In this document: piece by piece, positions 37,514-46,390 of the stretch
Layout: every line of letters starts with the position of its first letter
Position numbering within the stretch: the stretch's first letter is position 1
Translations under genes and position numbers: made by a program
DNA from: Kitasatospora sp. MMS16-BH015
GTDB lineage: Bacteria > Actinomycetota > Actinomycetes > Streptomycetales > Streptomycetaceae
NCBI RefSeq assembly: GCF_002943525.1
Contig: NZ_CP025394.1
Location: 868,001-932,000, forward strand
DNA: 64,000 nucleotides
Direction of reading: 5' to 3'
The notes under the pieces: generated by a model
What the model was told of the DNA's origin: nothing
Database searches by the model: none
What the model saw: only the letters and a program-made list of their open reading frames with translations

Positions 37514-37957
37514 TCAAGAGTTGTGGGTGGGGCCTTCCGGCGCGGCGATCTCGGCTGCCGCGAGCCGGGCGTCTTCACGCATCTGCGGGTCGAGGTGGTG
37601 GAGGAACGGCTCGATCAGCGGCAGGGCCCGTGGGTCGTGGGTGGCGCCGAGGATATAGAGGGCGTGTTCGAGGAGCTCGGGCTCCATCGTCGTCATGGCG
37701 GTCGCCAGCGGTTCGACGAGGTCCAGGGGCAGGCGGTGGTGGTTGAAGGCCTCGCTAATCGAGTTCAGGGCAGACTCACGGACCTTGGTCTCCGGTTCGT
37801 TGACGGCCAGGCTTACCAGGCGTCCGACGACCAGGTGGGCGGCGTCCGTGTCGAGTGCGGTGCCGCGCAGGAGATCCCCGAGGCTGTCGGCGGCGACATC
37901 CCGACGGTTCGGCTCGCGGTCGGTCAGTGCTTCAAGCGCCTTGATCATGTCGTTCAT
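37514..37957 (-). CDS. HEAT-repeat-like passenger protein of the IS256 element
   Basis: A 147-residue all-helical protein inside the IS256 ends. Segments such as RRDVAADSLGDLL, PETKVRESALNSISEAF, LLEHALYILGATHDPRAL and MREDARLAAAEIA repeat the helix pattern of HEAT repeats at a spacing of about 35 residues. Its ATG overlaps the transposase stop (ATGA), so the two proteins are made together. HEAT repeats bind proteins, so an accessory or immunity-like role for the element is possible; nothing shows which. The stop lies within the left inverted repeat. Confidence 0.75.
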   Translation of the reverse strand: MNDMIKALEALTDREPNRRDVAADSLGDLLRGTALDTDAAHLVVGRLVSLAVNEPETKVRESALNSISEAFNHHRLPLDLVEPLATAMTTMEPELLEHALYILGATHDPRALPLIEPFLHHLDPQMREDARLAAAEIAAPEGPTHNS

Positions 37958-39204
37958 GCTGCCACCTCGGACCGCTCGGCCAGGACGCCGTTTTCGAAGC
38001 GTGCGCCGGCACGGACCAGGGACACCAGGTGGGCGCCGGTGATCGCGCGCCATCGGGCCTGGGCGGACTCGACCAGTTTGAACACCATCGCGAGCGCGGC
38101 CGTCGGGCTGCCGGCGCCGCGGGTGACCTTGGTGCGGAGCTTGACCGTGGAGAAGGTCGACTCGATGGGGTTGGTGGTGCGCAAGTGGATCCAGTGCTCG
38201 GCGGGGAAGGCGTAGAACGCGAGGAGTTCGTCCCGGTCGTCGGTGATCTTCGCGACGGCCTTGGGGAACTTGGCGCCGTAGGTCTTCGCGAACGCCTCGA
38301 TGGCCTTCTCGGCATGGGCGCGGGACTCGGCGTTGTAGATCTCCTGCATCGCCTTCGTCGCCCCGGGCTGCGCGGACTTGGGCAGGCAGTTGGTGACGTT
38401 GCGGGGTTTGTGAACCCAGCACCTCTGCGGCCGTGCGGCCGGGAACACCTCGGCCAGTGCCCGCCAAAGGCCCATGGCGCCGTCGCCGACGACCAGCTCG
38501 GGGGCGCGCATGCCTCGGCGGCGGCAGTCGCGCAACAGGTCGGCCCAGGACTCGGTCGACTCCCGCAGGCCCTCGGCAATCGCGATCAGCTCCTTGGTGC
38601 CGTCCAGGCGGACGCCGAGCAGGACCAGGACGCACGAGTGGGCCTGGCCAAGCCGGACCTTCGGGTGCACGCCGTCAGCCCAGACGTAGACGAAATCGCG
38701 GTCGGACAGGTCCCGGTCCTGGAAGGCGGCGTGGTCCTCGCTCCACTGCTTTGTCAGCCGGGTGACGGTGGCCGGGGAGAGGCCGGCCGTACCGCCGAGG
38801 AACTGCTCCAGCGCCGGAACGAAGTCGCCGGATGACAGGCCATGCAGGTAGAGCAGCGGCAGCACCTCGGAGATCTTCGGGAACTTGCGGCACCACGGCG
38901 CCAGGATCTTCGAGGAGAACCGCTTGCGCTCGCCGGTCTCGTGGTCGACGCGCCGGTCGTTCACCCGCGGGGCCCTCACCTCGACCGGTCCGGCGGCGGT
39001 GACCACTGTCCGGGGCCGGTGGTGGCCGTTGCGGACCACCAGGCGGCGCCCGCGCCCGTCGGTCTCGGCCGCCAACTCGGCTATGTACTGGTTGACTTCC
39101 GCCTCCAGCGCGGCGGCCAGCATCCGCCGAGCTCCCTCCCGGACGATCTCGTCGATCAGGGAGCCGGACTGCGTGGAGCCGTCGTCGGTGACTACGCTGA
39201 GCAC
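37954..39204 (-). CDS. IS256-family transposase
   Basis: A full-length mutator-type transposase (416 residues). DDE residues are in VYVWADGVHPKVR (first Asp near 170), VVGDGAMGLW (second Asp) and RTTNPIESTFSTVKLRT (Glu). CWVHKPRNV lies between, as is typical of the family. It begins at GTG 39204 inside the element. No frameshift or stop is seen, so it may be active. Confidence 0.93.
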   Translation of the reverse strand: MLSVVTDDGSTQSGSLIDEIVREGARRMLAAALEAEVNQYIAELAAETDGRGRRLVVRNGHHRPRTVVTAAGPVEVRAPRVNDRRVDHETGERKRFSSKILAPWCRKFPKISEVLPLLYLHGLSSGDFVPALEQFLGGTAGLSPATVTRLTKQWSEDHAAFQDRDLSDRDFVYVWADGVHPKVRLGQAHSCVLVLLGVRLDGTKELIAIAEGLRESTESWADLLRDCRRRGMRAPELVVGDGAMGLWRALAEVFPAARPQRCWVHKPRNVTNCLPKSAQPGATKAMQEIYNAESRAHAEKAIEAFAKTYGAKFPKAVAKITDDRDELLAFYAFPAEHWIHLRTTNPIESTFSTVKLRTKVTRGAGSPTAALAMVFKLVESAQARWRAITGAHLVSLVRAGARFENGVLAERSEVAA

Positions 39205-39327
39205 GGGCGTGCCTTCCCGACCCGCGCTGCAACGCGGGCCTACTCGGAGACCATCAAAGGATCATTCGGGAAGGTACGCCTTCCGCGTGCCTGTCGGCAC
39301 TGATCCACAGGTCTCCAGCATTGCTCG

Positions 39328-39865
39328 GGCTTCGCGGGACGTGACGCTCGTGTACGCGGGAAACCAGTACGACCGCGACGACGCTTTCGACCGCTTCTTC
39401 GCGCCGGCTGCCGCCCACGTCGACCACCAGGTCGTCGGCAAGTGGACCGACACCGCCCGGTGGCCCCACGTCCGCTTCACCGGTCGCAAACCGTTCCCTG
39501 AAATCGCTCGCCTGCACGGCCGCGCCTTGGCCACGGTGCTGCTCCTGCCCGACCGATACGCGGCGGTCGGGCAGCTGACCCAGCGGCTGTTCGAGGCGGT
39601 TCTGGCCGGGTGCCTACCGCTGGCTCCCGACACCATCCGCGACGTCCACCGGTTCGTACCGCCGCAGCTCATCGTCCGCGACGGCACTCAGGTCACCCGC
39701 GTTCTCCGGGAGCTGCGTGAGCAGTCCGGCACGGCCCAGCACGCCCGTCTTCTCGCCGACTGTCTGGAGCGTCTCAACCTGTTCCGGCTCAGCGCCCAGA
39801 TCGAGCGGCTGGAGCTGGCGATCGACGCCGCTGCCGGGGCCACGCGGAACAGGTCGGTGGCCTGA
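39328..39865 (+). pseudogene. C-terminal fragment of a glycosyltransferase-like gene, cut by IS256
   Basis: The frame is open from the IS256 end and encodes about 178 residues: VTLVYAGNQYDRDDAFDRFF, VRFTGRKPFPEIARLHGRA, then LFEAVLAGCLPLAP. This pattern (strand, helix, an outlier-position helix, then a Gly-containing loop near the donor site) is like the C-terminal Rossmann half of GT-B glycosyltransferases. No start codon belongs to it inside the window; its 5' half is missing. It heads the sugar- and kinase-related gene set that follows, so the intact gene probably belonged to that set. Confidence 0.5.
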
Positions 39866-39958
39866 TGCGCATTTCCCTCCTGCCCGCTGCGGCACCCATG
39901 GCATCCAGAAGTCGGCCTGCGCATTCCGGGCTCCCCGCTCCCTCTACTGTGGAGAACC

Positions 39959-40465
39959 ATGAAGAAGGTCGCCGTCGTCGGCTGCTCCGGCAGCGGCAAG
40001 TCGCATGTCGCCCGGGCGTTGGGCGGCATCCTGGACGCGCCGGTGACACACCTGGATGCCGTCTTCTACGACGAGGACTGGAACGAGCTGCCGAAGAACA
40101 CGTTCGCCCAGGCTCAGCGGGACCTGGTGGCCCAGCCGCGCTGGGTGATCGACGGGAACTACAACTCCACTCTGCCGATCCGGCTGGAAGCCTGCGACAC
40201 CGTGGTCTTCGTGGACGTGTCCACCCTCGCCTGTCTGTGGGGCCTGCTCTCCCGGCAGCTCCGGCACGGCAGCGGCCAGAAGGGCAACGGCGTTCACAAC
40301 CGAGTCCATTGGGGACTGCTCAGGTACGTGGCCGGCTACCGGCGCACGATGCGCCCGCGCGTGCTCGCCAAGATCGACGAGTACGCCGTCCACGCCGAGG
40401 TCGTCCGCCTTTCCAGTCGGCGCCGCACCCGCCGATGGCTGCGCGAGGTGCAGCGAAGCACCTGA
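39959..40465 (+). CDS. Small P-loop kinase (adenylate kinase/topology-modulation-like)
   Basis: This 168-residue P-loop NTPase starts MKKVAVVGCSGSGKSHVARALG (Walker A GCSGSGKS at 9-16). A DGNYNSTLPIRLEACDTVVFVD segment carries the lid-like and Walker B-like elements of the FlaR/topology-modulation adenylate-kinase group. Substrate unknown; probably a small-molecule or nucleotide kinase. ATG 39959 follows GGAG by four bases. It is the first intact gene of a rightward set with two phosphotransferases and a histidine phosphatase. Confidence 0.75.
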   Translation: MKKVAVVGCSGSGKSHVARALGGILDAPVTHLDAVFYDEDWNELPKNTFAQAQRDLVAQPRWVIDGNYNSTLPIRLEACDTVVFVDVSTLACLWGLLSRQLRHGSGQKGNGVHNRVHWGLLRYVAGYRRTMRPRVLAKIDEYAVHAEVVRLSSRRRTRRWLREVQRST

Positions 40466-40776
40466 AGACCCACCCGGGACCGAGCGGCTCGGCGCCTGAC
40501 GGTCGGCGGGGAGGCGCGGAGTGATCGTCTCCCCGCGTCACCACACCAAGCACTACTCCGACCCGGCCCGGTGCGCTGCGGCGCGCCGCCACTACGCCTG
40601 GCTCGCCGAGTACGCTCCCACCCTGCGCCAACCGCCACTGATCGCCGCTACCCCGACCAGTCTGAGTGGCTGTTGTCTTTCCTGACTTGAGAGCTGTGTT
40701 TCCGCTGGTCAGGCATAGGGGCGGTGGTCTCGGGGAGTGGTGACGTGTCGTGTCGTCGCTCTGGTGGAGGTCAAGG

Positions 40777-41322
40777 ATGCCGTCGGTCGTGGGGCTGCTG
40801 GAACAGCGTGAGCTGACCGCTCGCCGTCGTGTGGATGAGCTGCGGGAGGAGGCGGACCGTATCCAGGCCGAGCTGGTCGCGGCCGAGCGGGAGTGGAGCG
40901 AGTGGGTCATCGCCCGTTCACGCGTCGGCGAGGTGCTGTCCCCGGGCGAAGGAGACATCGCCGGCCCGGACGCCGTCGAGAAGCCGTCGGATCGCGGTGA
41001 ACCGCCGGCGCTGCCTGCATCTTCGGCAGCGGCGAAGCCGAAGTCGGTGGTGCCGATGTGGCGTGCGGGTCTGGCCCGGTCGGCACTGTCGGCGGACTAC
41101 CAGCGCATCGTGCAGGCTCTCGCGGACCGAGGCCGTCTCGGTCAAGGCCCGCTGACCTGCCAGGAGATGGCCGCCTGCTTCGGCCTGGACCCGGTGCCCG
41201 CGAAGATCGAGGCGTTGCGGTCGAAGGCGAAGCGGCTGACAGCGCGCGGGTGGCTGGTCGAGCCGGAGCCGGGCCGGTTCACGCTCGCGATGGCCTTGGC
41301 CGGGCCAGGCGGCGGGTCATGA
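40777..41322 (+). CDS. Passenger protein of the IS5 element, unknown function
   Basis: A 181-residue protein that I do not recognise as a named family. The N-terminus (10-50) is a charged coiled-coil-like helix (RRRVDELREEADRIQAELVAAE). After a Pro/Ala-rich linker, residues 105-180 (ADRGRLGQGPLTCQEMAACFGL...RSKAKRLTARGWLVE) look like a winged helix. ATG 40777 follows GGAGG by about seven bases, a good signal, so it is probably expressed. It may control transposition or bind the element's DNA. Similar companions occur beside IS5-type transposases in actinomycetes, as far as I recall. Confidence 0.65.
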   Translation: MPSVVGLLEQRELTARRRVDELREEADRIQAELVAAEREWSEWVIARSRVGEVLSPGEGDIAGPDAVEKPSDRGEPPALPASSAAAKPKSVVPMWRAGLARSALSADYQRIVQALADRGRLGQGPLTCQEMAACFGLDPVPAKIEALRSKAKRLTARGWLVEPEPGRFTLAMALAGPGGGS

Positions 41323-42091
41323 GCATCGTCGCCGACCAGTAGACCATCGCCTCCGCGCTGCCGGTGGACCGTTCGAAGTCCCGCACGAGGCGGCGGCTTC
41401 GCATCAGGTGGGCGAAGAACCGCTCCACGATCCACCGCTTGGGCAGCACGACGAAGCCGCGCATGTCGTCACTGCGTTTGACGATGGCCAGGACCAGGGC
41501 GAGGACGGTGAAGCCGTACTCGACGAGGCTGCCCGTGTAGCCGCCGTCGGCCCAGACCAGCGCCAGCCGGTGGTGTGCGGCGGCCACCTGGGCGAGCAGA
41601 ACCTGCGCGGCGGCGCGGTCGCCGATGTCCGCTGCGGTGACCATCACCGCGAGGAGCAGGCCGAGGGTGTCGACCACGGCGTGCCGCTTGCGGCCATTGA
41701 TCAGCTTGCCGCCGTCGAAGCCGCGGCTGTCACGGCCGACGACGGCGTCCGCCTTGACCGACTGGGAGTCGATCACGCCCGCGCTCGGCTCCGGGTCCCG
41801 CCCGGCCTGCTCGCGGGCCTTACGGCGGAGCCGGTCGTGCAACTCCCGGACCAGACCGTGGTCACGCCAGCGCCGGAAGAACGCGTAGACCCGGTCCCAC
41901 GGCGGGAAGTCAGCCGGCATGGCCCGCCACTTCGTTCCGTTGTCGACGAGGTAGCGGATCGCGTCCAGTATCGTGCGGTGGCAGTACGCCTCCGGCTGCC
42001 CGCCCCGCCCGCGCAGCCAGCCCGGCACCGGCAGCAGCGGCCGCACCACCGCCCACTCCGCATCGGACATGTCGGTGGGGTAGCGGCGCAC
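41279..42091 (-). CDS. IS5-family transposase
   Basis: The transposase has about 270 residues from GTG 42091 (RRYPTDMSDAEWAVVRPLLP is the usual start of the family; the frame is open to 42196). The DDE domain shows VIDSQSVKAD (first Asp), LVWADGGYTG (second Asp) and WIVERFFAHLMRSRRLVRDFE (Glu). It is intact and its 3' end overlaps the passenger gene on the other strand by 44 bases. Confidence 0.9.
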   Translation of the reverse strand: MRRYPTDMSDAEWAVVRPLLPVPGWLRGRGGQPEAYCHRTILDAIRYLVDNGTKWRAMPADFPPWDRVYAFFRRWRDHGLVRELHDRLRRKAREQAGRDPEPSAGVIDSQSVKADAVVGRDSRGFDGGKLINGRKRHAVVDTLGLLLAVMVTAADIGDRAAAQVLLAQVAAAHHRLALVWADGGYTGSLVEYGFTVLALVLAIVKRSDDMRGFVVLPKRWIVERFFAHLMRSRRLVRDFERSTGSAEAMVYWSATMLMTRRLARPRPSRA

Positions 42092-42955
42092 ACGGACCCC
42101 GTGGTCGACGGCGTTCCCGAACCGGTGTGCCAGGCAGTCACACGCGAGAGTGACCGAAGTGGACCCCGGTCCCGCGATGCCGTAGAAGTGGGACAACAGG
42201 GCCTCCTGGACCGCTCTTTGGCGTAGACACCCTTCGAGCTACCAAGAGGCCCTGCTTTCATGCGCGGCGGCCGCTGCGCTCACCCGATCGAGACCCCCGT
42301 TCGACCCGCGCCCCTCAAGATCGAAACGACAACAGCCACTGACGTTCGGCCGTATCGAGGGACGGCACGGCGAACCGCGTGACCTGCTCCCGCTGGCCAC
42401 CATGCTCGGCGACGCCCATGGGACCGCCTGGACGTACGACTTGCGCGGCGCCCGCCTCGACCGACCACGTGCGCTCGCCGACGGCGCCGGCCTCCCCGAC
42501 TACGTCTCCCCGCGCCGCCGAGCGTTGGAGCGTCGCCTCCTCCAGGGCTTCATTTCGGACCGTGAAGCGCTCGACCTTCTTCTCGGTGTTCTCGGGCGCA
42601 CTGCCGACGGCCCGGCCGCGTTCTACAAGGACGCCAACCCGCGCAACGTCCTGATCACCGCGAGCACCGTGTACACCGTGGACGTCGACGACCTCACCCT
42701 GGCACCCTTCGGCTACGACCTCGCCAAGCTCATCCATACCCTCGCTCTGAGCCACGGCCCCCTGCCGCCGCAGGCCGTCCGCGACGCCGTACAGCACTAC
42801 AACACCGCCGCAGGTCGCCACCACCGGCAACTCGGCTACCTCACCACCACCCAGCTGGACGACTTCCTCCTCCTGCACCGCGCCCTGACCGCCCCGTACA
42901 CCGACCGCGACCACTACCGCAACGGCCGTCCCCAGCCCCTCACCCAGGAGGCGCA

Positions 42956-43606
42956 GTGATCACCAGCGAAATCGTGCTCCTGCGGCACGGCCAGGCCCAC
43001 TGCAACGCTGCCGGCCTGGTCGGCGGCCCGGCCACCTGCACCGGCCTGACCGACCTCGGCCGCCACCAGGTCGAACAGGCCGCCGAACTCCTCGCCGCCG
43101 AACACGCCGCTTCGCCGTTCACCGCCCTGTACGCCGGTCCCCGGCTCCGCCTCCAGCAGACCGGGCAGATCCTCGCCCTCGCCATGGGCCTCCAGCTGCT
43201 CACCGACCCCGGCTTCGACGGCCCCGAGCACGGCGACGCCGACGGCCGACCCTGGCGCGAGGTCAAGGACTCATTCGGCGGCGCGCCACACACCCGCCCC
43301 GATACCCCGTGGGCCCGAGGCTCCGACACCTGGAACGGCTACCTTCAGCGGGCCGGAGCCCACCTGCGCAAACTCCTGACCCGCCATCAGACTGGTCGGC
43401 TCCTCCTCGCCGCGCACGGAGAGACCGTCATAGCAGCCCACGTTCTGCTCCTCGGCCTCCCACTGGGCTCCGTCAACGGATTCTCCGTGGACCACGCCTC
43501 ACTCACCCGCTGGCAGCATCACCGCAACCAGCGTGGCCAACAGCGCTGGCTCCTGCACAGCCACAACAACACCGCCCACCTGGCTCCTCCACCGGAGCAG
43601 CCGTGA
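42956..43606 (+). CDS. Histidine phosphatase family protein
   Basis: The 216-residue protein has the family's LLRHGQ near residue 9 (phospho-acceptor His) and LLAAHGET near 150 (second catalytic His). Between them ALYAGPRLRLQQTGQILA holds the Arg of the phosphate pocket. It removes phosphate from a small metabolite or sugar phosphate. GTG 42956 overlaps the stop of the broken kinase, and its own stop overlaps the next kinase (GTGA), so kinase, phosphatase and kinase were once one translational chain. Confidence 0.87.
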   Translation: MITSEIVLLRHGQAHCNAAGLVGGPATCTGLTDLGRHQVEQAAELLAAEHAASPFTALYAGPRLRLQQTGQILALAMGLQLLTDPGFDGPEHGDADGRPWREVKDSFGGAPHTRPDTPWARGSDTWNGYLQRAGAHLRKLLTRHQTGRLLLAAHGETVIAAHVLLLGLPLGSVNGFSVDHASLTRWQHHRNQRGQQRWLLHSHNNTAHLAPPPEQP

Positions 43607-44436
43607 TCACCCGCACTGACGACCCGCGTCTGGTCCTCGCCCGCAGGAGCGTCGGCCCGGTCACCATCATCGCCGAACCCGGTCTACCCGACCGCGTCCT
43701 CCACCTGGCCGACAGCCGAGGCACCCGCTACTTCGCCAAGCAGCACCACCAACCAGCCCGCTTCACTCAGGAGGTCAACGCCTACGCGGGCTGGGCCCGT
43801 CATCTCGCCGCACGAACACCCGATCTGGTTGCCCAGCACCATGCCGACCTGGTCCTGCTCATCACCGCCGTTCCCGGCCGCCGCGCCAACACCCTGCCAC
43901 CAGGCTCGGACGCCGAACAGCTCGCCCACCGCGCTGCCGGAGCCGCCCTGCGCGCGCTCCACACCGCTACCGCCATCACTGACCCAGACCTGTGCAGCAA
44001 GATCAGCAGCCGTCTTCGCACCTGGATCGCCAAGGCACACCAGGCAGAACTCCTATCCGCTCGGGAGCACCAGACCCTGAGCGAGGCTGCCGACCAACTC
44101 ACCCACCAGCGCATGGAAGCCGCCGTCTGCCACCTCGACTACCAGCCCCGGAACTGGTGCGTCGGTAAAACCCTCGCCGTTGTCGACTTCGAGCACAGCC
44201 GCCCTGACGCCCGCATCCGCGACCTGGCCCGGCTCGCCTTCCGGCACTGGCCTCGTTCCCCGCACCTGCGCCAGGCCTTCCTCAGCGGCTACGGATGCCT
44301 CACCAGCGTGGAGGAGAACCTCCTCCACCTCTTCGCCGCTTACGAGGCCGTCACCGCCCTGGTCCGCGGCCACGAAAACGCCGACCGCGACCTCTCCGCC
44401 CACGGACGCGCCACCCTCGCCCGCCTCCTGCCTTAA
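43603..44436 (+). CDS. APH-like phosphotransferase
   Basis: The 277-residue protein has the protein-kinase-like fold of aminoglycoside and choline kinases. The catalytic loop reads CHLDYQPRNW near 190 (Asp and Asn) and the metal-binding motif VVDFEHSRPDARIRDLARL follows. The N-terminal lobe has RYFAKQHHQ with a Lys in the ATP position. Substrate unknown; the neighbourhood suggests a sugar or nucleoside rather than an antibiotic. GTG 43603 overlaps the phosphatase stop. It follows the same order as the broken kinase, so the operon once had two such kinases. Confidence 0.82.
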   Translation: MITRTDDPRLVLARRSVGPVTIIAEPGLPDRVLHLADSRGTRYFAKQHHQPARFTQEVNAYAGWARHLAARTPDLVAQHHADLVLLITAVPGRRANTLPPGSDAEQLAHRAAGAALRALHTATAITDPDLCSKISSRLRTWIAKAHQAELLSAREHQTLSEAADQLTHQRMEAAVCHLDYQPRNWCVGKTLAVVDFEHSRPDARIRDLARLAFRHWPRSPHLRQAFLSGYGCLTSVEENLLHLFAAYEAVTALVRGHENADRDLSAHGRATLARLLP

Positions 44437-44463
44437 CTACTCCCGCCACCTCGGAGCCCCGCC

Positions 44464-45444
44464 ATGTCCCAAGCCCAACCCCATGCCCCGCAGCGCGCCG
44501 TCATCACCGGTGCGGCCGGATTCATCGGCTCCCACCTCGCAGAAGCGCTCCTGGCCGCCGGCACGACCGTCATCGGCGTCGACCGTCGCGACCACAACGA
44601 CCCGCGCGCCGCGGCCAACCTGGCCCGGATCCTCGACCACCCCGCCTACATCCACGTCACCGCCGACCTTCTCACCTGCGCGGTCGAACCCCTGCTCCTC
44701 GACGCCGACGCGGTCTTCCACCTCGCTGGCATCCCCGGCGTCCGACCCTCCTGAGGACCGGAGTTCAGCGACTACGTCAGCTCCAACATCCTGGCCACCC
44801 AGCGCGTCATGACCGCCGCCACGACCATGCGCGTCCCCCGCCTCGTGGTCGCCTCCTCCTCCAGCGTCTACGGCCCCACCGACGGCACCCCCAGCGCCGA
44901 GAACGACCCCACCCGCCCGGCGTCCCCCTACGCGGTCACCAAACTCGCCGAGGAACAACTCTGCCTCGCCCACGCCACCCGGCCGGGCTCCCCCACCACC
45001 GTCGTCGCCCTGCGCTACTTCACCGTCTACGGGCCACGCCAGCGCCCCGACATGTTCATCCACCGCGCGCTGAACGCCGCCCTCGCCCGCACCCCGCTCC
45101 GGCTCTACGGAGACGGCCACCAGCAGCGCGACTTCACGTACATCGACGACGTCGTCACCGCCACCATCGCCGCCGCCTCCCCTCAGGCCCCCGGCGGAGT
45201 CGTCAACGTCGGCGGCGGTACCAGCGCGACGCTGCGCGACATCATCCGCTCTGCTCAGGAACTGTCCGGCCGACCCATCGAGATCCAGGCCCACACCACC
45301 CGCAATGGCGACGTCCCAGTCACCCGGGCCGACCTCGCCCGTGCGCGCCGGCTCCTCGGATACAAGCCGACCGTTGACCTTTCGACCGGCATGAGCCACC
45401 AACTCGCAGCCCTCACCCACGTCACTGCTGCCATCTCATCCTGA
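44464..45444 (+). pseudogene. NAD-dependent epimerase/dehydratase with an internal TGA
   Basis: The reading frame from ATG 44464 encodes an extended short-chain sugar-nucleotide epimerase: TGAAGFIGSHLAEALL (NAD site), VFHLAGIPGVRPS, then ASSSSVYG and SPYAVTK (YxxxK) and RYFTVYGPRQRPDM. At 44752-44754 the frame meets TGA between GVRPS and GPEFSDYV, where relatives usually have Trp (TGG). Downstream the frame stays open and well conserved to 45444. A recent G-to-A nonsense change, or a sequencing error, is the simplest reading. An ATG at 44809 could restart a catalytically useless fragment. Confidence 0.8.
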
Positions 45445-45513
45445 TCCGCCATCCGAGGCGTCGCCTCGGCCCCGCTGCTCTCACTCGCCCCAGCACCAAG
45501 CCACGGAGAACCG

Positions 45514-46278
45514 ATGCCGTCCACGGAGACACAGCTGCCCACGCCCAACACCAACCGCCACATCGCCGTCATCCCCTGTCGTTGGGGAGCAAGCCGCTTC
45601 CCCGGCAAACCGATCGCCGACCTGGCCGGAAAGCCGCTCCTCTGGCACGTCTACCAGCGCTGTCTGCAGGCCACCACCATCACGCACACGGTCGTCGCGA
45701 CCGACGATCAGCGAATCACCACCGTATGCGAGGACCACGGCATCCCCTGGATCATGACCGGCATCCACCCCACCGGCACCGACCGCGTCGCCGAGTGCGC
45801 CGAACGCCTCGACGCCGACGCTTACATCAACGTCCAAGGCGACGAGCCGTTCATCGAGCCCGCCGCCATCGACTCCGTCTCCACCGCGCTGGCCAGCCTT
45901 CCCCCGGGAGTCCTCGCGGTCAAGGCGTGCTCACGGCTCACCGACCCGGCCACAGTCCAGGACCACAACGTCGTCAAGGTCGTCACCGGCAACGACCACC
46001 GCGCCCTGATGTTCTCCCGCCTGCCCATCCCCTACCCGAAGAGCGATCGACCGACCTACCTACGCCAACTCGGTCTGTACGGCTTCACACCAGCCGGGCT
46101 CGGCATCTTCCGGGCCCTACCTCAAGGCTCGCTCGAACGCGCCGAGGGTGTCGAGATGCTGCGATTCCTCGAACACTCCCACCCGGTCCAGATGGTGCTC
46201 ACTCACGACTCGGGCACGGCCGTCGACACGCCAGAAGATCTCGAACGGGCCGAGGCCCAACTGCTCAGTCAGCGGTAG
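45514..46278 (+). CDS. kdsB: CMP-KDO synthetase-like cytidylyltransferase
   Basis: A 254-residue nucleotidyltransferase with the hallmarks of KdsB: IPCRWGASRFPGKPIADLAGKPLLWHVYQR near 20, VVATDD, YINVQGDEPFI near 107, a PYPKSDRP loop and the C-terminal LTHDSGTAVDTPEDLERA. It couples CTP to a 2-keto sugar acid, giving CMP-KDO or a relative. Actinomycetes have no lipopolysaccharide, so the sugar acid must serve another glycan or a natural product. CGGAG lies just before ATG 45514. With the epimerase, phosphatase and glycosyltransferase-like fragment it suggests activated-sugar biosynthesis. Confidence 0.85.
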   Translation: MPSTETQLPTPNTNRHIAVIPCRWGASRFPGKPIADLAGKPLLWHVYQRCLQATTITHTVVATDDQRITTVCEDHGIPWIMTGIHPTGTDRVAECAERLDADAYINVQGDEPFIEPAAIDSVSTALASLPPGVLAVKACSRLTDPATVQDHNVVKVVTGNDHRALMFSRLPIPYPKSDRPTYLRQLGLYGFTPAGLGIFRALPQGSLERAEGVEMLRFLEHSHPVQMVLTHDSGTAVDTPEDLERAEAQLLSQR

Positions 46279-46390
46279 ATCTCGATCGCGGTCTGACCCG
46301 CCCTCACGACTCACAAGCGACTCCCAAAGCGGACGTAGCTTCAGGCTTTCGCTGTTCGGGCATGTAGTCGCCGCAAGACCCACCTTGGGT

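Larger units (their letters stand above)
37504..39327 (-). mobile_element. IS256-family element with a passenger gene
   Basis: About 1.82 kb, bounded by related 23-bp ends: CGAGCAAT...TTGTGG at 37504-37526 and its imperfect inverse CCACAG...ATTGCTCG at 39305-39327. It carries a full transposase gene and a second coupled gene. The flanks show no 8-9 bp duplication, and the genes cut on each side are unrelated, so a deletion or recombination between copies probably followed insertion. The ends were placed by eye. Confidence 0.75.
40666..42339 (-). mobile_element. IS5-family element with a passenger gene
   Basis: The 1674-bp element has inverted repeats starting GTGGCTGTTGTC at 40666 and ending GACAACAGCCAC at 42339 (12 bp perfect). 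TGA is duplicated at both sides (40663-40665 and 42340-42342), fitting the TNA target rule of the IS1031-like IS5 branch. It holds a leftward transposase gene and a rightward extra gene whose 3' ends overlap. Confidence 0.9.
40521..42959 (+). pseudogene. Phosphotransferase (APH-like) gene interrupted by IS5
   Basis: The gene starts at GTG 40521 and runs to 40665, is broken by an IS5 element (40666-42339), and resumes after a duplicated TGA at 42343-42959. Removing the element and one TGA restores a single frame of 253 residues across the joint (codons for ...TSLTFGRIEG...). The 3' part has YKDANPRNVLIT, comparable to the catalytic loop of aminoglycoside-phosphotransferase-fold kinases, and VYTVDVDDLTLAPFGYDLAKLI, comparable to their metal-binding Asp. 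Substrate unknown. The stop overlaps the next gene's GTG. In its present form the kinase cannot be made whole. Confidence 0.8.

Noticed and set aside
45452..45475. Short palindrome CCGAGGCG-T-CGCCTCGG between the epimerase and the CMP-sugar synthetase as a terminator
   Set aside because: The one-base loop cannot fold as drawn, the genes run the same way, and the gap is only about 70 bases; not strong enough to call.
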